A stretch of 64,000 nucleotides of DNA, taken from positions 248,001 to 312,000 of the forward strand of contig JADJGV010000007.1 of assembly GCA_016707895.1 (NCBI GenBank), read 5' to 3'. Positions 18,095-30,189 of this stretch are shown piece after piece. Both the position numbers and the translations under genes were made by a program. Source of the stretch: Myxococcales bacterium (GTDB taxonomy: Bacteria; Myxococcota_A; Polyangia; Haliangiales; Haliangiaceae). The first letter of the stretch is position 1. Every line of letters starts with the position of its first letter. Under the pieces are notes generated by a model. That model saw only the letters and a list, made by a program, of their open reading frames with translations. It did not search any database and was not told the origin of the DNA.

Positions 18095-18892
18095 TCACCG
18101 CCCGGCCGAGCGGCCGGTCCACGCCTCGTACTCGCCGATGCGCTTGGACAGCGCCGCCAGATCCTCCCCGGCGCGGCTGCGCTCCTCGGCGGCCACCACC
18201 AGCAGCCCCATCGCCGCCTGCAGGAACCGCCCGCCGGGCAGCGCCAGGTTGGCCCCGCGCAGCGCGTAGTCGCGCACCTCGTCGATGCGGAACCCGACCT
18301 GGCCGATCTGCAAGAAGCCGCCGCTGACCGCGACGGTGTCCGAGCCGACCGCCAGCGCGCGATCGATCTCCTTCTTCGCGGCCCGGCCCCCGTCGCCGGC
18401 CAACGACGCCTGCAGCCGGCGCCGGGCGTCCTCGTAGACCTCGGGGCGGCCGATCGGCGCCGACCGGGTGTACGGCGCGAGCTGATCGGCGATGCGCTTG
18501 GCGGCCTCGGGGCCGTCGGCGACGTGCAGCGCGACCTCGAGGTCGCCGAGCGCCAGCAGGAGGTCGCGGTTGCGCGCGCGGCGGCGGGCCTCGGCCAGCC
18601 GCTCGAACGCGAAGTAGCCGAGGCCGGCGACCACGAAGATGCCGCCCGGCACCACGCTCAGCGCGCCCAGCGTGGCCCCGACCGCGGCCGCGCCCGACGT
18701 GACCGCGGCGCTGGTCGGCGACCGCCCGATCAGCTCGATGCGGTCGAGCAGGCGCGCGTCGAGCCGGATCGCCGGGTTGCCCTGGGGCGCGATCACGAGC
18801 TCGTAGCCGGCCACCCCGATGCCGCTGCGGGGCAACAGCGACACGGGCGGGCTCGTCGATTCGGCGGCCACGGCCGACGCCGCGGTGGACAT
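18095..18892 (-). CDS. Predicted membrane protein of unknown function
   Basis: The 265-residue protein has no signal peptide. A hydrophobic, Gly-rich hairpin (about 60-95: AVTSGAAAVGATLGALSVVPGGIFVVAGLGYFAFERL) suggests two membrane passes, after a beta-strand-rich N-terminus (YELVIAPQGNPAIRLDARLLDRIELIG) that resembles a PH-like pattern. The rest is helical and charged, with one possible short helix near 235-250. No known family motif is visible. TACACT 7 bases before ATG 18892 supports the start; it is divergent from the thioredoxin-like gene. Confidence 0.68.
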   Translation of the reverse strand: MSTAASAVAAESTSPPVSLLPRSGIGVAGYELVIAPQGNPAIRLDARLLDRIELIGRSPTSAAVTSGAAAVGATLGALSVVPGGIFVVAGLGYFAFERLAEARRRARNRDLLLALGDLEVALHVADGPEAAKRIADQLAPYTRSAPIGRPEVYEDARRRLQASLAGDGGRAAKKEIDRALAVGSDTVAVSGGFLQIGQVGFRIDEVRDYALRGANLALPGGRFLQAAMGLLVVAAEERSRAGEDLAALSKRIGEYEAWTGRSAGR

Positions 18893-18899
18893 TGCCCCG

Positions 18900-18905
18900 A
18901 GTGTA
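18900..18905 (-). promoter_or_regulatory. Putative -10 box (TACACT)
   Basis: TACACT on the minus strand ends 7 bases before ATG 18892. It faces the plus-strand box at 18968 across an 87-bp gap. Confidence 0.45.
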
Positions 18906-18967
18906 GCAGGCGACGACGTGTCGCGGCGGCCGACGCGGGGGCCGCGTTGCGCGGCGCCCAGCTCTGC

Positions 18968-18973
18968 TACAGT
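18968..18973 (+). promoter_or_regulatory. Putative -10 box (TACAGT) of the thioredoxin-RR-CobW operon
   Basis: TACAGT ends 6 bases before ATG 18980; TTGCGC at 18947-18952 lies 15 bases upstream as a possible -35 box. Confidence 0.5.
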
Positions 18974-18979
18974 GCGGCC

Positions 18980-19612
18980 ATGGCCCAGGCCCCCTCTCCC
19001 GCGCCGCCCATGGTCGACCTCCGCAAGGTGCTGGTCACCGCCGGCGTGATCACGATGGTGGCCGGGATGGCCGGGATGGTGGCGTGGATGACGCCGCGGG
19101 CCGCGGCGCGCGAGGTCAAGGCGGCCTGCACCAGCCTCGAGGCCTCGCCCACCAACCCCGCGCTCGGCAACCTGCCGCGCGAGGCTCCCGACTTCTCGGT
19201 GACCACCCACGACGGCAAGACCGTCCACCTGTCCGACTTCCGCGGCAAGGTGGTGCTGCTCAACTTCTGGGCCTCGTGGTGCAACGTCTGCAAGGCCGAG
19301 AAGCCGTCGCTGGTCAACATGACCGAGGACCTGGCCGGCCCCGACTTCAAGGTCGTGACGCTGGCCTCGGACCGCACCTGGGACGACGTCAAGAAGGCGC
19401 TGCCCAAGGGCGCGCCGTTCCAGGTCATGCTCGACCCGCCGCCCGACGACGACTCCAACATCGGCGCGATCGCCACCGCGTGGGGCATCAAGGCGGTGCC
19501 CGAGTCGTTCGTGATCGACAAGCAGGGCCGCATCCGCATGTACCTCATCAACAAGCGCGACTGGGACGCCTCGGTCACCGAGACCTGCCTGCAGGCGCTG
19601 ATCGACGAGTGA
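18980..19612 (+). CDS. Membrane-anchored TlpA/ResA-type thiol-disulfide oxidoreductase
   Basis: The 210-residue protein has an N-terminal membrane anchor (about 17-37) and a thioredoxin-fold domain (about 66-205) with the redox motif WCNVC (Cys101, Cys104) and the cis-Pro segment KAVPESFVI. Family members reduce disulfides outside the cytoplasm, for example in cytochrome c maturation. One further Cys (50) lies in the linker. It is the first of three closely packed genes; the stop is one base before the next ATG. Confidence 0.9.
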   Translation: MAQAPSPAPPMVDLRKVLVTAGVITMVAGMAGMVAWMTPRAAAREVKAACTSLEASPTNPALGNLPREAPDFSVTTHDGKTVHLSDFRGKVVLLNFWASWCNVCKAEKPSLVNMTEDLAGPDFKVVTLASDRTWDDVKKALPKGAPFQVMLDPPPDDDSNIGAIATAWGIKAVPESFVIDKQGRIRMYLINKRDWDASVTETCLQALIDE

Positions 19613-19613
19613 C

Positions 19614-19978
19614 ATGGCGCGCATCCTGGTGGTCGACGACGAGCTCGACGTGGTGCGCATGGTGGCGCGCACGCTCGAGGGCCGCGGCCACACCGTCGAG
19701 GTCGCCCGCGACGGCGAGGCGGCGCTGACGCTGATCGCCCGCCAGGCGCCCGAGCTCTTGGTGATCGACGCCAACCTGCCGCGGGTCGACGGCGCCGAGG
19801 TGTGCCGGCGGCTGCGCGCCGACCCCGCGACCCGGGCCCTGCCGATCGTGATGATGTGCTCGGCCTACGTCAGCCTGACCGACGCCCAGGCCGAGCAAGG
19901 CGCCGACGAGCTGGTCATGAAGCCGTTCGTCCGCGAGACGCTGATCCGCAACGTCGAGCGCCTGCTCAAGCCGCGCCC

Positions 19979-19982
<4 letters not shown>
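19614..19982 (+). CDS. Stand-alone response regulator receiver domain
   Basis: This 122-residue protein is a single CheY-like receiver: Asp8-Asp9 metal site, phospho-acceptor Asp52 (VIDANLP), Ser83 and Lys103 (MKPF). It has no output domain, so it should act by protein contact. ATG 19614 lies one base after the TGA of the thioredoxin-like gene; its own end overlaps the CobW gene (ATGA). No kinase is adjacent. Confidence 0.93.
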
Positions 19983-20929
<947 letters not shown>

Positions 20930-20941
20930 CCGGCGGCCGCG

Positions 20942-23833
20942 CTACATGCTGCCGGTGAGCAAGAACCAGCTGTCGGTCTGGCCCTCGTCGGCCAGGCCGC
21001 GGGCGACGCCGAGCTCGAACGTGCCGGGGATGTAGTAGCCGACGATCGTGTCGAGCCGCAGCGCCGCGCCGATCGCCGGCTTGACCGCGTCGGCGGTGGG
21101 CTCGCCGTCGTAGGCGGCGCCGACGTCGACCAGCCCGGCCAGGTGGACGCGGCGCAGGTAGACCGGCAACGTCGACGCGCCGCGCTCGATCGTCGCCAGC
21201 TGGTGGCGGTACTCGAGGTTGGCGAGGTGGAAGGTGTTGCCGGCGGCGGCGCGCACCGGGTAGCCGCGCAGGTAGCCGGTCGAGCCGGTGCGGGTCGAGT
21301 CGATCACCGCCTGCACGACGTCCTGCACCGGCATGCCGCCGACGCCGTAGCTGCCGCCGCGCGACAGATCGCTCACCCGGGTGGCGCCGGCGAGGCGCAG
21401 CGCCAGCGCCGGCGTGTCGCCCCACGGCAGCTTCCAGTAGCCGCGCCAGAACCACGACACCGTCAGCGCGCGCTGGCTGGCGCCCAGCGCCGGGTGATCG
21501 AGCCGCAGCCCGACCGACAGCTCGTGGCCCTCGCTGGGCCCGAGGTTGTACAGGTAGCCGCGGACGTTGCCGTAGCTCAGGCGCATGCCGAGCCCGGCGT
21601 TGACGAAGTCCGAGCGCGGCACGCCGGGCAAGGTCTGCGTCGGATCGGCGGTGGTCGACGGCGCGTCGGCCCGGCGCACCCAGTCGATCGCGTAGTCGAA
21701 CGACATCGCCAGCGCGCCGTCGGCGCCGCGCCGCACCGGCACGCCGACGCCGGCCGACGCCGACAGGATCTCCTCGTCCCACGGCCGCGCCTGGCCGTCG
21801 ATGCGGATCGAGGTGCGGTGGGCCAGCGTGCGCGCGGCGGCGACGCGGGGGCCGTAGCGCCAGCCGCTGTAGCCGTAGGCGGCGCCGACGTTGACGTCGC
21901 CGCGGGCCAGCTCGAGCGTCGTGACCAGGTTGTAGGCGTGCAGCCCGGCGATGTCGGTGCCGTTGGTGGCCACCACCGCGGCCTGGCCGAAGGTGCCGAG
22001 CGCGAGCTGCGCGGTCCACGCCTGCGGCGCCAGCGTCTCGAGCGCGCGGTAGGCGCGCGGCGCGGTCACCGCCGCCTCGTCGTCGGCGATCGTCGTCGGC
22101 GGCGGGCGATCATCGACGTAGGGCCGGGCCGGCGCCCACTGCCGGGGATCGAGGTCGAGCTCGAAGACGTCGGTGCCGGTGCCGACGAAGTCGACGTACG
22201 CCAGCCGCCGGCCGTCGGGCGAGACCGCCAGCTCCGAGACGTGGCCGGTGGTGCTGGTGACCTGCCAGTCGGCGCCGGTGGCCAGCTCGCGGGCGTAGAC
22301 GTTGGCGACGCCGGTGCGGTCGCTGGTGAAGTACAGGTAGCGGCCGTCGGGCGACCACCGCGGGTTGTCCTCGAGCGCGCGGTCGTCGGTGATCGCGGTG
22401 ACCGCGCCCGACGCGACGTCGACCACCAGCACGTCGCGGGCGCCGCCGGCGCGCCAGGCCACGAACGCCAGCCGCTGACCGTCGGGCGACCACGCCGGCA
22501 TGAACGCCTGATCGAAGCGGCCGGCGCCGCGCCACACCCGGCGCCGCTGGGCCGGCGTGCGGGTCGCCATCACCCACAGCTCGCTCTGGCTGGTCCCGTT
22601 CTTGGAGTACGCGACCTGCTCGCCGTCGGGCGACAGCGCCGGATCGCGGGCCCGCTCGCGGCGGGTGAGCGGCGTCGTCCGCCCGCTGGCCGGGTCGACC
22701 AGCACCAGATCCTGGAACGCGTAGACGTCCTGGTAGAACTGGGTCTGCTCGATCACCAGCTGGCCGTCGCTGTCGACGTCGAACCCGCCCATGCGGTCGA
22801 TCCGCGCGACGTCGCGGGCCACGCGGCGATCGCCGCCGGCGGGGATCGCGCGGACCGCGTCCCGGTGCAGGCCGTCGTTCTCGGTGAACCACAGCTCGGC
22901 GCCGTCGGCGGTGTAGCGCGGGTTGCGCGCGAACTCGCCGACCACCGTCAGCCGGCGCCCGACCCGGCGGCCGCGGCGCTCGATCGCCTCGAGCTGCAGG
23001 GTGGCGCGATCGCGCAGGTGGCGGTGCCACGCCGGGAACAGCTCGTCGAAGCCGTGGCCGATCGCGGCCTGGAGCTGGCGGTTGGTGCCGAACGGGACGG
23101 TCGCGCCGCCGCTGGCCCACGACATCCGCCGCGCGGCGTCGTCGCCGAACCGATCGAAGACGTACTTGAGGAAGTGCGAGCCGTAGAGGTAGGCGGCGTT
23201 GCCGCGCGGGAACTTGAGCGGCGAGTTGGTGAACTCGTCGAGGCGCTGCTCGTCGCCGGCCAGCACCGGCACCCGCAGGTAGGCGTCGAACAGGCTGGCC
23301 CGGGTGCGGCCGGCCGACGAGCGCTTGCTCTCCTCGTAGGTGGCCAGGCCCTCGATGATCCACCGCGGCATGACCTGGTTGGGCGCCCAGGTCTTGCCGA
23401 ACAGCGCGTTGTACCAGCGGGCCAGGCCGCCGATCGAGTCGAGGTGGAGGATGTGCGTGTACTCGTGGGCGAACAGCAGGTACAGCCAGTCATCGTGATC
23501 GGCCAGCACCGACAGCGAGATCGGCGCCGACGCGTACAGCGTGACCGCGTTGCGCGGCAGCACGTTGGCGAAGCCGTTGGCGCCGTCGTTGTCGTCGATC
23601 AGGACGATGTGGGTCTTGCCGGCCGGGCGGTGATCGAGCACCGGCGTCAGCACCCGGTAGGCGCGCTCGGCGATCACCGCGACCCGCTGCCCGACCTCGG
23701 CCAGCGGCGCCGCGAAGTGCACCGCGAAGTGCTCGCTCTCGACGGTCTGCCACACGCGGTCGGGATCGCCGGCGCGCGCGTCCGCGGCCAGCGCCGCGAC
23801 CACCGCCAGAGCCGCGAGCGCGGGCCGGAGCAT
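20942..23833 (-). CDS. Secreted HExxH metallopeptidase-like / PD40 propeller / outer-membrane barrel fusion
   Basis: The 963-residue protein begins with a signal peptide (LAALAVVAALAADARA). Residues 25-310 resemble a gluzincin peptidase with HEYTH (123-127) and the third ligand in IIEGLATYEE (Glu161). Residues about 310-590 carry at least four TolB/PD40-type propeller repeats (NPRYTADGAELWFTEN, DPALSPDGEQVAYSK, MPAWSPDGQRLAFVA, NPRWSPDGRYLYFTSD). The last 330 residues look like a bacterial surface antigen-type barrel (GYLRGYPVRAAAGNTFHLANLEYR). This predicts an outer-membrane protein with a catalytic and propeller part on one side. TACAAT 7 bases before ATG 23833 overlaps the promoter of the divergent gene. 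Confidence 0.88.
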   Translation of the reverse strand: MLRPALAALAVVAALAADARAGDPDRVWQTVESEHFAVHFAAPLAEVGQRVAVIAERAYRVLTPVLDHRPAGKTHIVLIDDNDGANGFANVLPRNAVTLYASAPISLSVLADHDDWLYLLFAHEYTHILHLDSIGGLARWYNALFGKTWAPNQVMPRWIIEGLATYEESKRSSAGRTRASLFDAYLRVPVLAGDEQRLDEFTNSPLKFPRGNAAYLYGSHFLKYVFDRFGDDAARRMSWASGGATVPFGTNRQLQAAIGHGFDELFPAWHRHLRDRATLQLEAIERRGRRVGRRLTVVGEFARNPRYTADGAELWFTENDGLHRDAVRAIPAGGDRRVARDVARIDRMGGFDVDSDGQLVIEQTQFYQDVYAFQDLVLVDPASGRTTPLTRRERARDPALSPDGEQVAYSKNGTSQSELWVMATRTPAQRRRVWRGAGRFDQAFMPAWSPDGQRLAFVAWRAGGARDVLVVDVASGAVTAITDDRALEDNPRWSPDGRYLYFTSDRTGVANVYARELATGADWQVTSTTGHVSELAVSPDGRRLAYVDFVGTGTDVFELDLDPRQWAPARPYVDDRPPPTTIADDEAAVTAPRAYRALETLAPQAWTAQLALGTFGQAAVVATNGTDIAGLHAYNLVTTLELARGDVNVGAAYGYSGWRYGPRVAAARTLAHRTSIRIDGQARPWDEEILSASAGVGVPVRRGADGALAMSFDYAIDWVRRADAPSTTADPTQTLPGVPRSDFVNAGLGMRLSYGNVRGYLYNLGPSEGHELSVGLRLDHPALGASQRALTVSWFWRGYWKLPWGDTPALALRLAGATRVSDLSRGGSYGVGGMPVQDVVQAVIDSTRTGSTGYLRGYPVRAAAGNTFHLANLEYRHQLATIERGASTLPVYLRRVHLAGLVDVGAAYDGEPTADAVKPAIGAALRLDTIVGYYIPGTFELGVARGLADEGQTDSWFLLTGSM

Positions 23834-23840
23834 CCGCGCG

Positions 23841-23853
23841 ATTGTAGTAGAGT
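23841..23853. promoter_or_regulatory. Two interlocked divergent -10 boxes in a 28-bp gap
   Basis: TACAAT on the minus strand (23846-23841) ends 7 bases before ATG 23833, and TAGAGT on the plus strand (23848-23853) ends 8 bases before ATG 23862. With only 28 bp between the start codons, polymerase cannot occupy both promoters at once. Confidence 0.5.
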
Positions 23854-23861
23854 CCCGCGCC

Positions 23862-24221
23862 ATGTGGATCCTCCGCGCCCTGCCCCTCGCCCTCGTCCTC
23901 GCCGCCTGCGGCGGCAAGTCCACCCCACCGGTCGACAAGCCGGGTGATGGCTCGGGCAGCGCGCCCCCGCCGATCACGATCGACACCAGCAAGCTCGGCA
24001 GCGCCTGCGGCGAGGGCGACGCGTGCCCCGACGGCCTGATGTGCGCGAGGTACTTCGGCATCGCCGGCCCGTCGGGCCCGGAGTTCACCAGCTGCGAGAT
24101 CGCCTGCGACACCGGCCAGGCCTGCCCCGAGGGCACCGCCTGCGTCACGATCGCCGACGGCCCGGGCGCGGTGTGCCGCGCGACCGAGGGCGCCGACGCG
24201 CCGCCGCCGGTCGCCGAGTAG
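23862..24221 (+). CDS. Small cysteine-rich lipoprotein
   Basis: The 119-residue product has a lipoprotein signal (ALPLALVLAACGGK, Cys at 16), a Gly/Ser/Pro linker and a small domain with eight Cys (CGEGDACPDGLMC, CEIACDTGQACPEGTAC) that resembles short EGF/whey-acidic-like cysteine patterns. Function unknown. It shares a 28-bp divergent promoter region with the metallopeptidase-barrel gene, so the two may be linked in expression. The following 125 bp up to 24346 hold a hairpin and a GGCGC tandem tract. Confidence 0.75.
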   Translation: MWILRALPLALVLAACGGKSTPPVDKPGDGSGSAPPPITIDTSKLGSACGEGDACPDGLMCARYFGIAGPSGPEFTSCEIACDTGQACPEGTACVTIADGPGAVCRATEGADAPPPVAE

Positions 24222-24238
24222 CCGAGCGAGCGTAGCGA

Positions 24239-24264
24239 GCGAGGCTATCCTCCGTGAGCCTCGC
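24239..24264. terminator. Possible bidirectional terminator hairpin
   Basis: GCGAGGCT (24239-24246) pairs perfectly with AGCCTCGC (24257-24264) across a 10-base loop, between two convergent genes. Confidence 0.45.
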
Positions 24265-24302
24265 GTCGCGAAGCGATCCGTGGCGAGCCTCCTCACCAAG
24301 CC

Positions 24303-24332
24303 GGCGCGGCGCGGCGCGGCGCGGCGCGGCGC
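24303..24332. repeat. Six tandem copies of GGCGC
   Basis: A perfect pentamer tract lies just outside the 3' end of the FHA regulator gene. It is a simple-sequence expansion with no evident role. Confidence 0.8.
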
Positions 24333-24346
24333 GGGCGGCGCGGCCG

Positions 24347-25792
24347 CTACTCTTCGTCCTCGTCGGGGCTCACCGCGCCCATCGCCTCGATCTCGTACTT
24401 CTTCATCAGCTTGCGGAAGTACTTGCGATCGATGTCGGCGTCGCGGGCGGCGTGGGAGATGTTGCCGCCGTGGCGCTTGAGCAGCGACACGATGTAGTCG
24501 CGCTCGAAGCTCGACACCCACCGCTCCTTGGCGTCCTTGAAGGTGACGCCGTCGAGCAGCTCGTCGGGCGGCCGCGGCGCCGACGCGGTGCGCGGCTCGG
24601 CGGTGAGCGCTCGGCCGGCGGGCGGCGTGCGCACCGCGTCGCGCAGGTTGTCGGGCAGATCGTCGACGTCGATCTGCTCGCCGTCGGCGAACGACACCGC
24701 GCGCTCGATCACGTTGACCAGCTCGCGGACGTTGCCCGGCCAGGCGTAGCCGGCCAGCGCCAGCTGGGCCTCGCGGGTCAGGCCGCGCACCCGGGCCCGG
24801 CCGTCGGCGCCCTGGTTGTAGGGCGCGGTGTCGAGGAAGTGCTGGACCAGCGCGGCGACGTCGTCGGGGCGATCGCGCAGCGCCGGCAGCCGCAGCCGGA
24901 CCACGCTGAGCCGGTAGAACAGATCCTGGCGGAACCGGCCGGCCCGGACCTCGTCCTCGAGGTTGCGGTTGGTCGCGGCGATGATGCGGACGTCGACCTT
25001 GGCGGTCTTGGCGCCGCCGACCCGGCGCACCTCGCGCTGCTCGAGCGCGCGCAGCAGCTTGGGCTGGAGGTCGAGCGGCAGCTCGCCGAGCTCGTCGAGG
25101 AACAGCGTGCCGCCGTCGGCCAGCTCGAACAGCCCCTGGCGGGTCATCACCGCGCCGGTGAAGCTGCCCTTCTCGTGGCCGAACAGCTCGCTCTCGATCA
25201 GGTTGGGCGGCACCGCGCCGCAGTCGAAGACCACCAGCTCCTTGGCCGCGCGCGGCGACAGGTTGTGGATGGTCTGGGCCACCACCTCCTTGCCGGTGCC
25301 GGTCTCGCCCTCGATGACCACCGTGGTGTTGGTCGGGGCGATGCGCTCGAGGATGCTGTACATCTCGCGCATCCGCGGGTTGCCGCCGACCAGCCCGCCC
25401 AGCCGATCGGCGCGCGACGGGACGATCGAGACCTCCTCCTCGCGGGCGTGGAACCGCAGCTGGCTCTGGCCGACGCCGATCGTGCAGCCGGGCTTGAGGA
25501 ACCCCTCGCGGATCCGGACCTTGTTGATGAACGTGCCGTTGGTCGAGCGCAGGTCGACCAGCACGTAGCCGGTGTCCTCCTGGACGATCTTGCAGTGGTA
25601 GCGCGAGACGGTCTCGTCGCGGACCACGACGTCGTTGTCGTCCATCGAGCCGATCCGGATCTCGTCCTTCTCGAACAGCCACTCCTCGTCGGTGTCGGCC
25701 GCGCCCAGCACGCACTGCCGCAGGTGCAGGGTCGGGCCGCGCTCGAGGAACGCCACCTTGGTCGGCGGGACGAAGTCCGGGAACTTCTTCAT
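24347..25792 (-). CDS. FHA-domain sigma-54-dependent transcriptional activator
   Basis: The 481-residue protein has an N-terminal FHA domain (about 42-115; RIGSMDDND, SRYHCKI, STNGTF) that binds phosphothreonine, a sigma-54 AAA+ domain (about 135-365) with Walker A GETGTGKE (162-169), the sigma-54 contact loop GSFTGA (209-214; Ser instead of Ala at the second position), Walker B GGTLFLDE (227-234) and WPGNVREL, and a C-terminal Fis-type helix-turn-helix (about 435-470). Kinase-controlled enhancer-binding proteins of this type are typical of myxobacteria. It is divergent from a second sigma-54 activator; the gap of 64 bp contains TACCAT 11 bases before ATG 25792. Confidence 0.95.
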   Translation of the reverse strand: MKKFPDFVPPTKVAFLERGPTLHLRQCVLGAADTDEEWLFEKDEIRIGSMDDNDVVVRDETVSRYHCKIVQEDTGYVLVDLRSTNGTFINKVRIREGFLKPGCTIGVGQSQLRFHAREEEVSIVPSRADRLGGLVGGNPRMREMYSILERIAPTNTTVVIEGETGTGKEVVAQTIHNLSPRAAKELVVFDCGAVPPNLIESELFGHEKGSFTGAVMTRQGLFELADGGTLFLDELGELPLDLQPKLLRALEQREVRRVGGAKTAKVDVRIIAATNRNLEDEVRAGRFRQDLFYRLSVVRLRLPALRDRPDDVAALVQHFLDTAPYNQGADGRARVRGLTREAQLALAGYAWPGNVRELVNVIERAVSFADGEQIDVDDLPDNLRDAVRTPPAGRALTAEPRTASAPRPPDELLDGVTFKDAKERWVSSFERDYIVSLLKRHGGNISHAARDADIDRKYFRKLMKKYEIEAMGAVSPDEDEE

Positions 25793-25856
25793 CGGTCGCG
25801 GTGATGGTAACCGAACCCCACCACCGCCGCGCCGGTGCGATACGGTTAGTGGCTCC

Positions 25857-29869
<4,013 letters not shown>

Positions 29870-29928
29870 ATCGTCGCAGGCGCCCTGCTCGCGGGGGCGG
29901 CGACGGCGTGGTACCGCTTGCCGATCCC

Positions 29929-30189
29929 GTGAAGGACCGCGCCTCGCCGTTCAGCCGCAAGCACCGCCGCTACTGGCTGACCACGGCGGGCGGCATGGTG
30001 GTCATCATGTCGGTCAACCTCGGCCTGGGGTTCGGCCTGATGCGGTGCAAGGTCGATCCGCCGCCCAAGCCCGACTACCACCCGATCCCGCCGGTGGTCT
30101 TGCCGCCCGACGCGGCGCTCGACGCGCTCGACGCGCGCGACGCCGCGGCGGCGCTCGACGCGCTACTCCCAGATCACGTCGAACGGTAG
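29929..30189 (+). CDS. Small single-pass membrane protein
   Basis: The 86-residue product has a basic N-terminus (KDRASPFSRKHRRYW), one transmembrane helix (about 20-40: GGMVVIMSVNLGLGFGLM) and a Pro-rich tail that ends in DALDALDARDAAAALDALL, probably a short amphipathic helix. No family recognised. Its last 27 bases overlap, tail to tail, the stop region of the SppA fusion gene on the other strand. GTG 29929 gives the best membrane-protein start; no clear ribosome site is seen. Confidence 0.55.
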   Translation: MKDRASPFSRKHRRYWLTTAGGMVVIMSVNLGLGFGLMRCKVDPPPKPDYHPIPPVVLPPDAALDALDARDAAAALDALLPDHVER

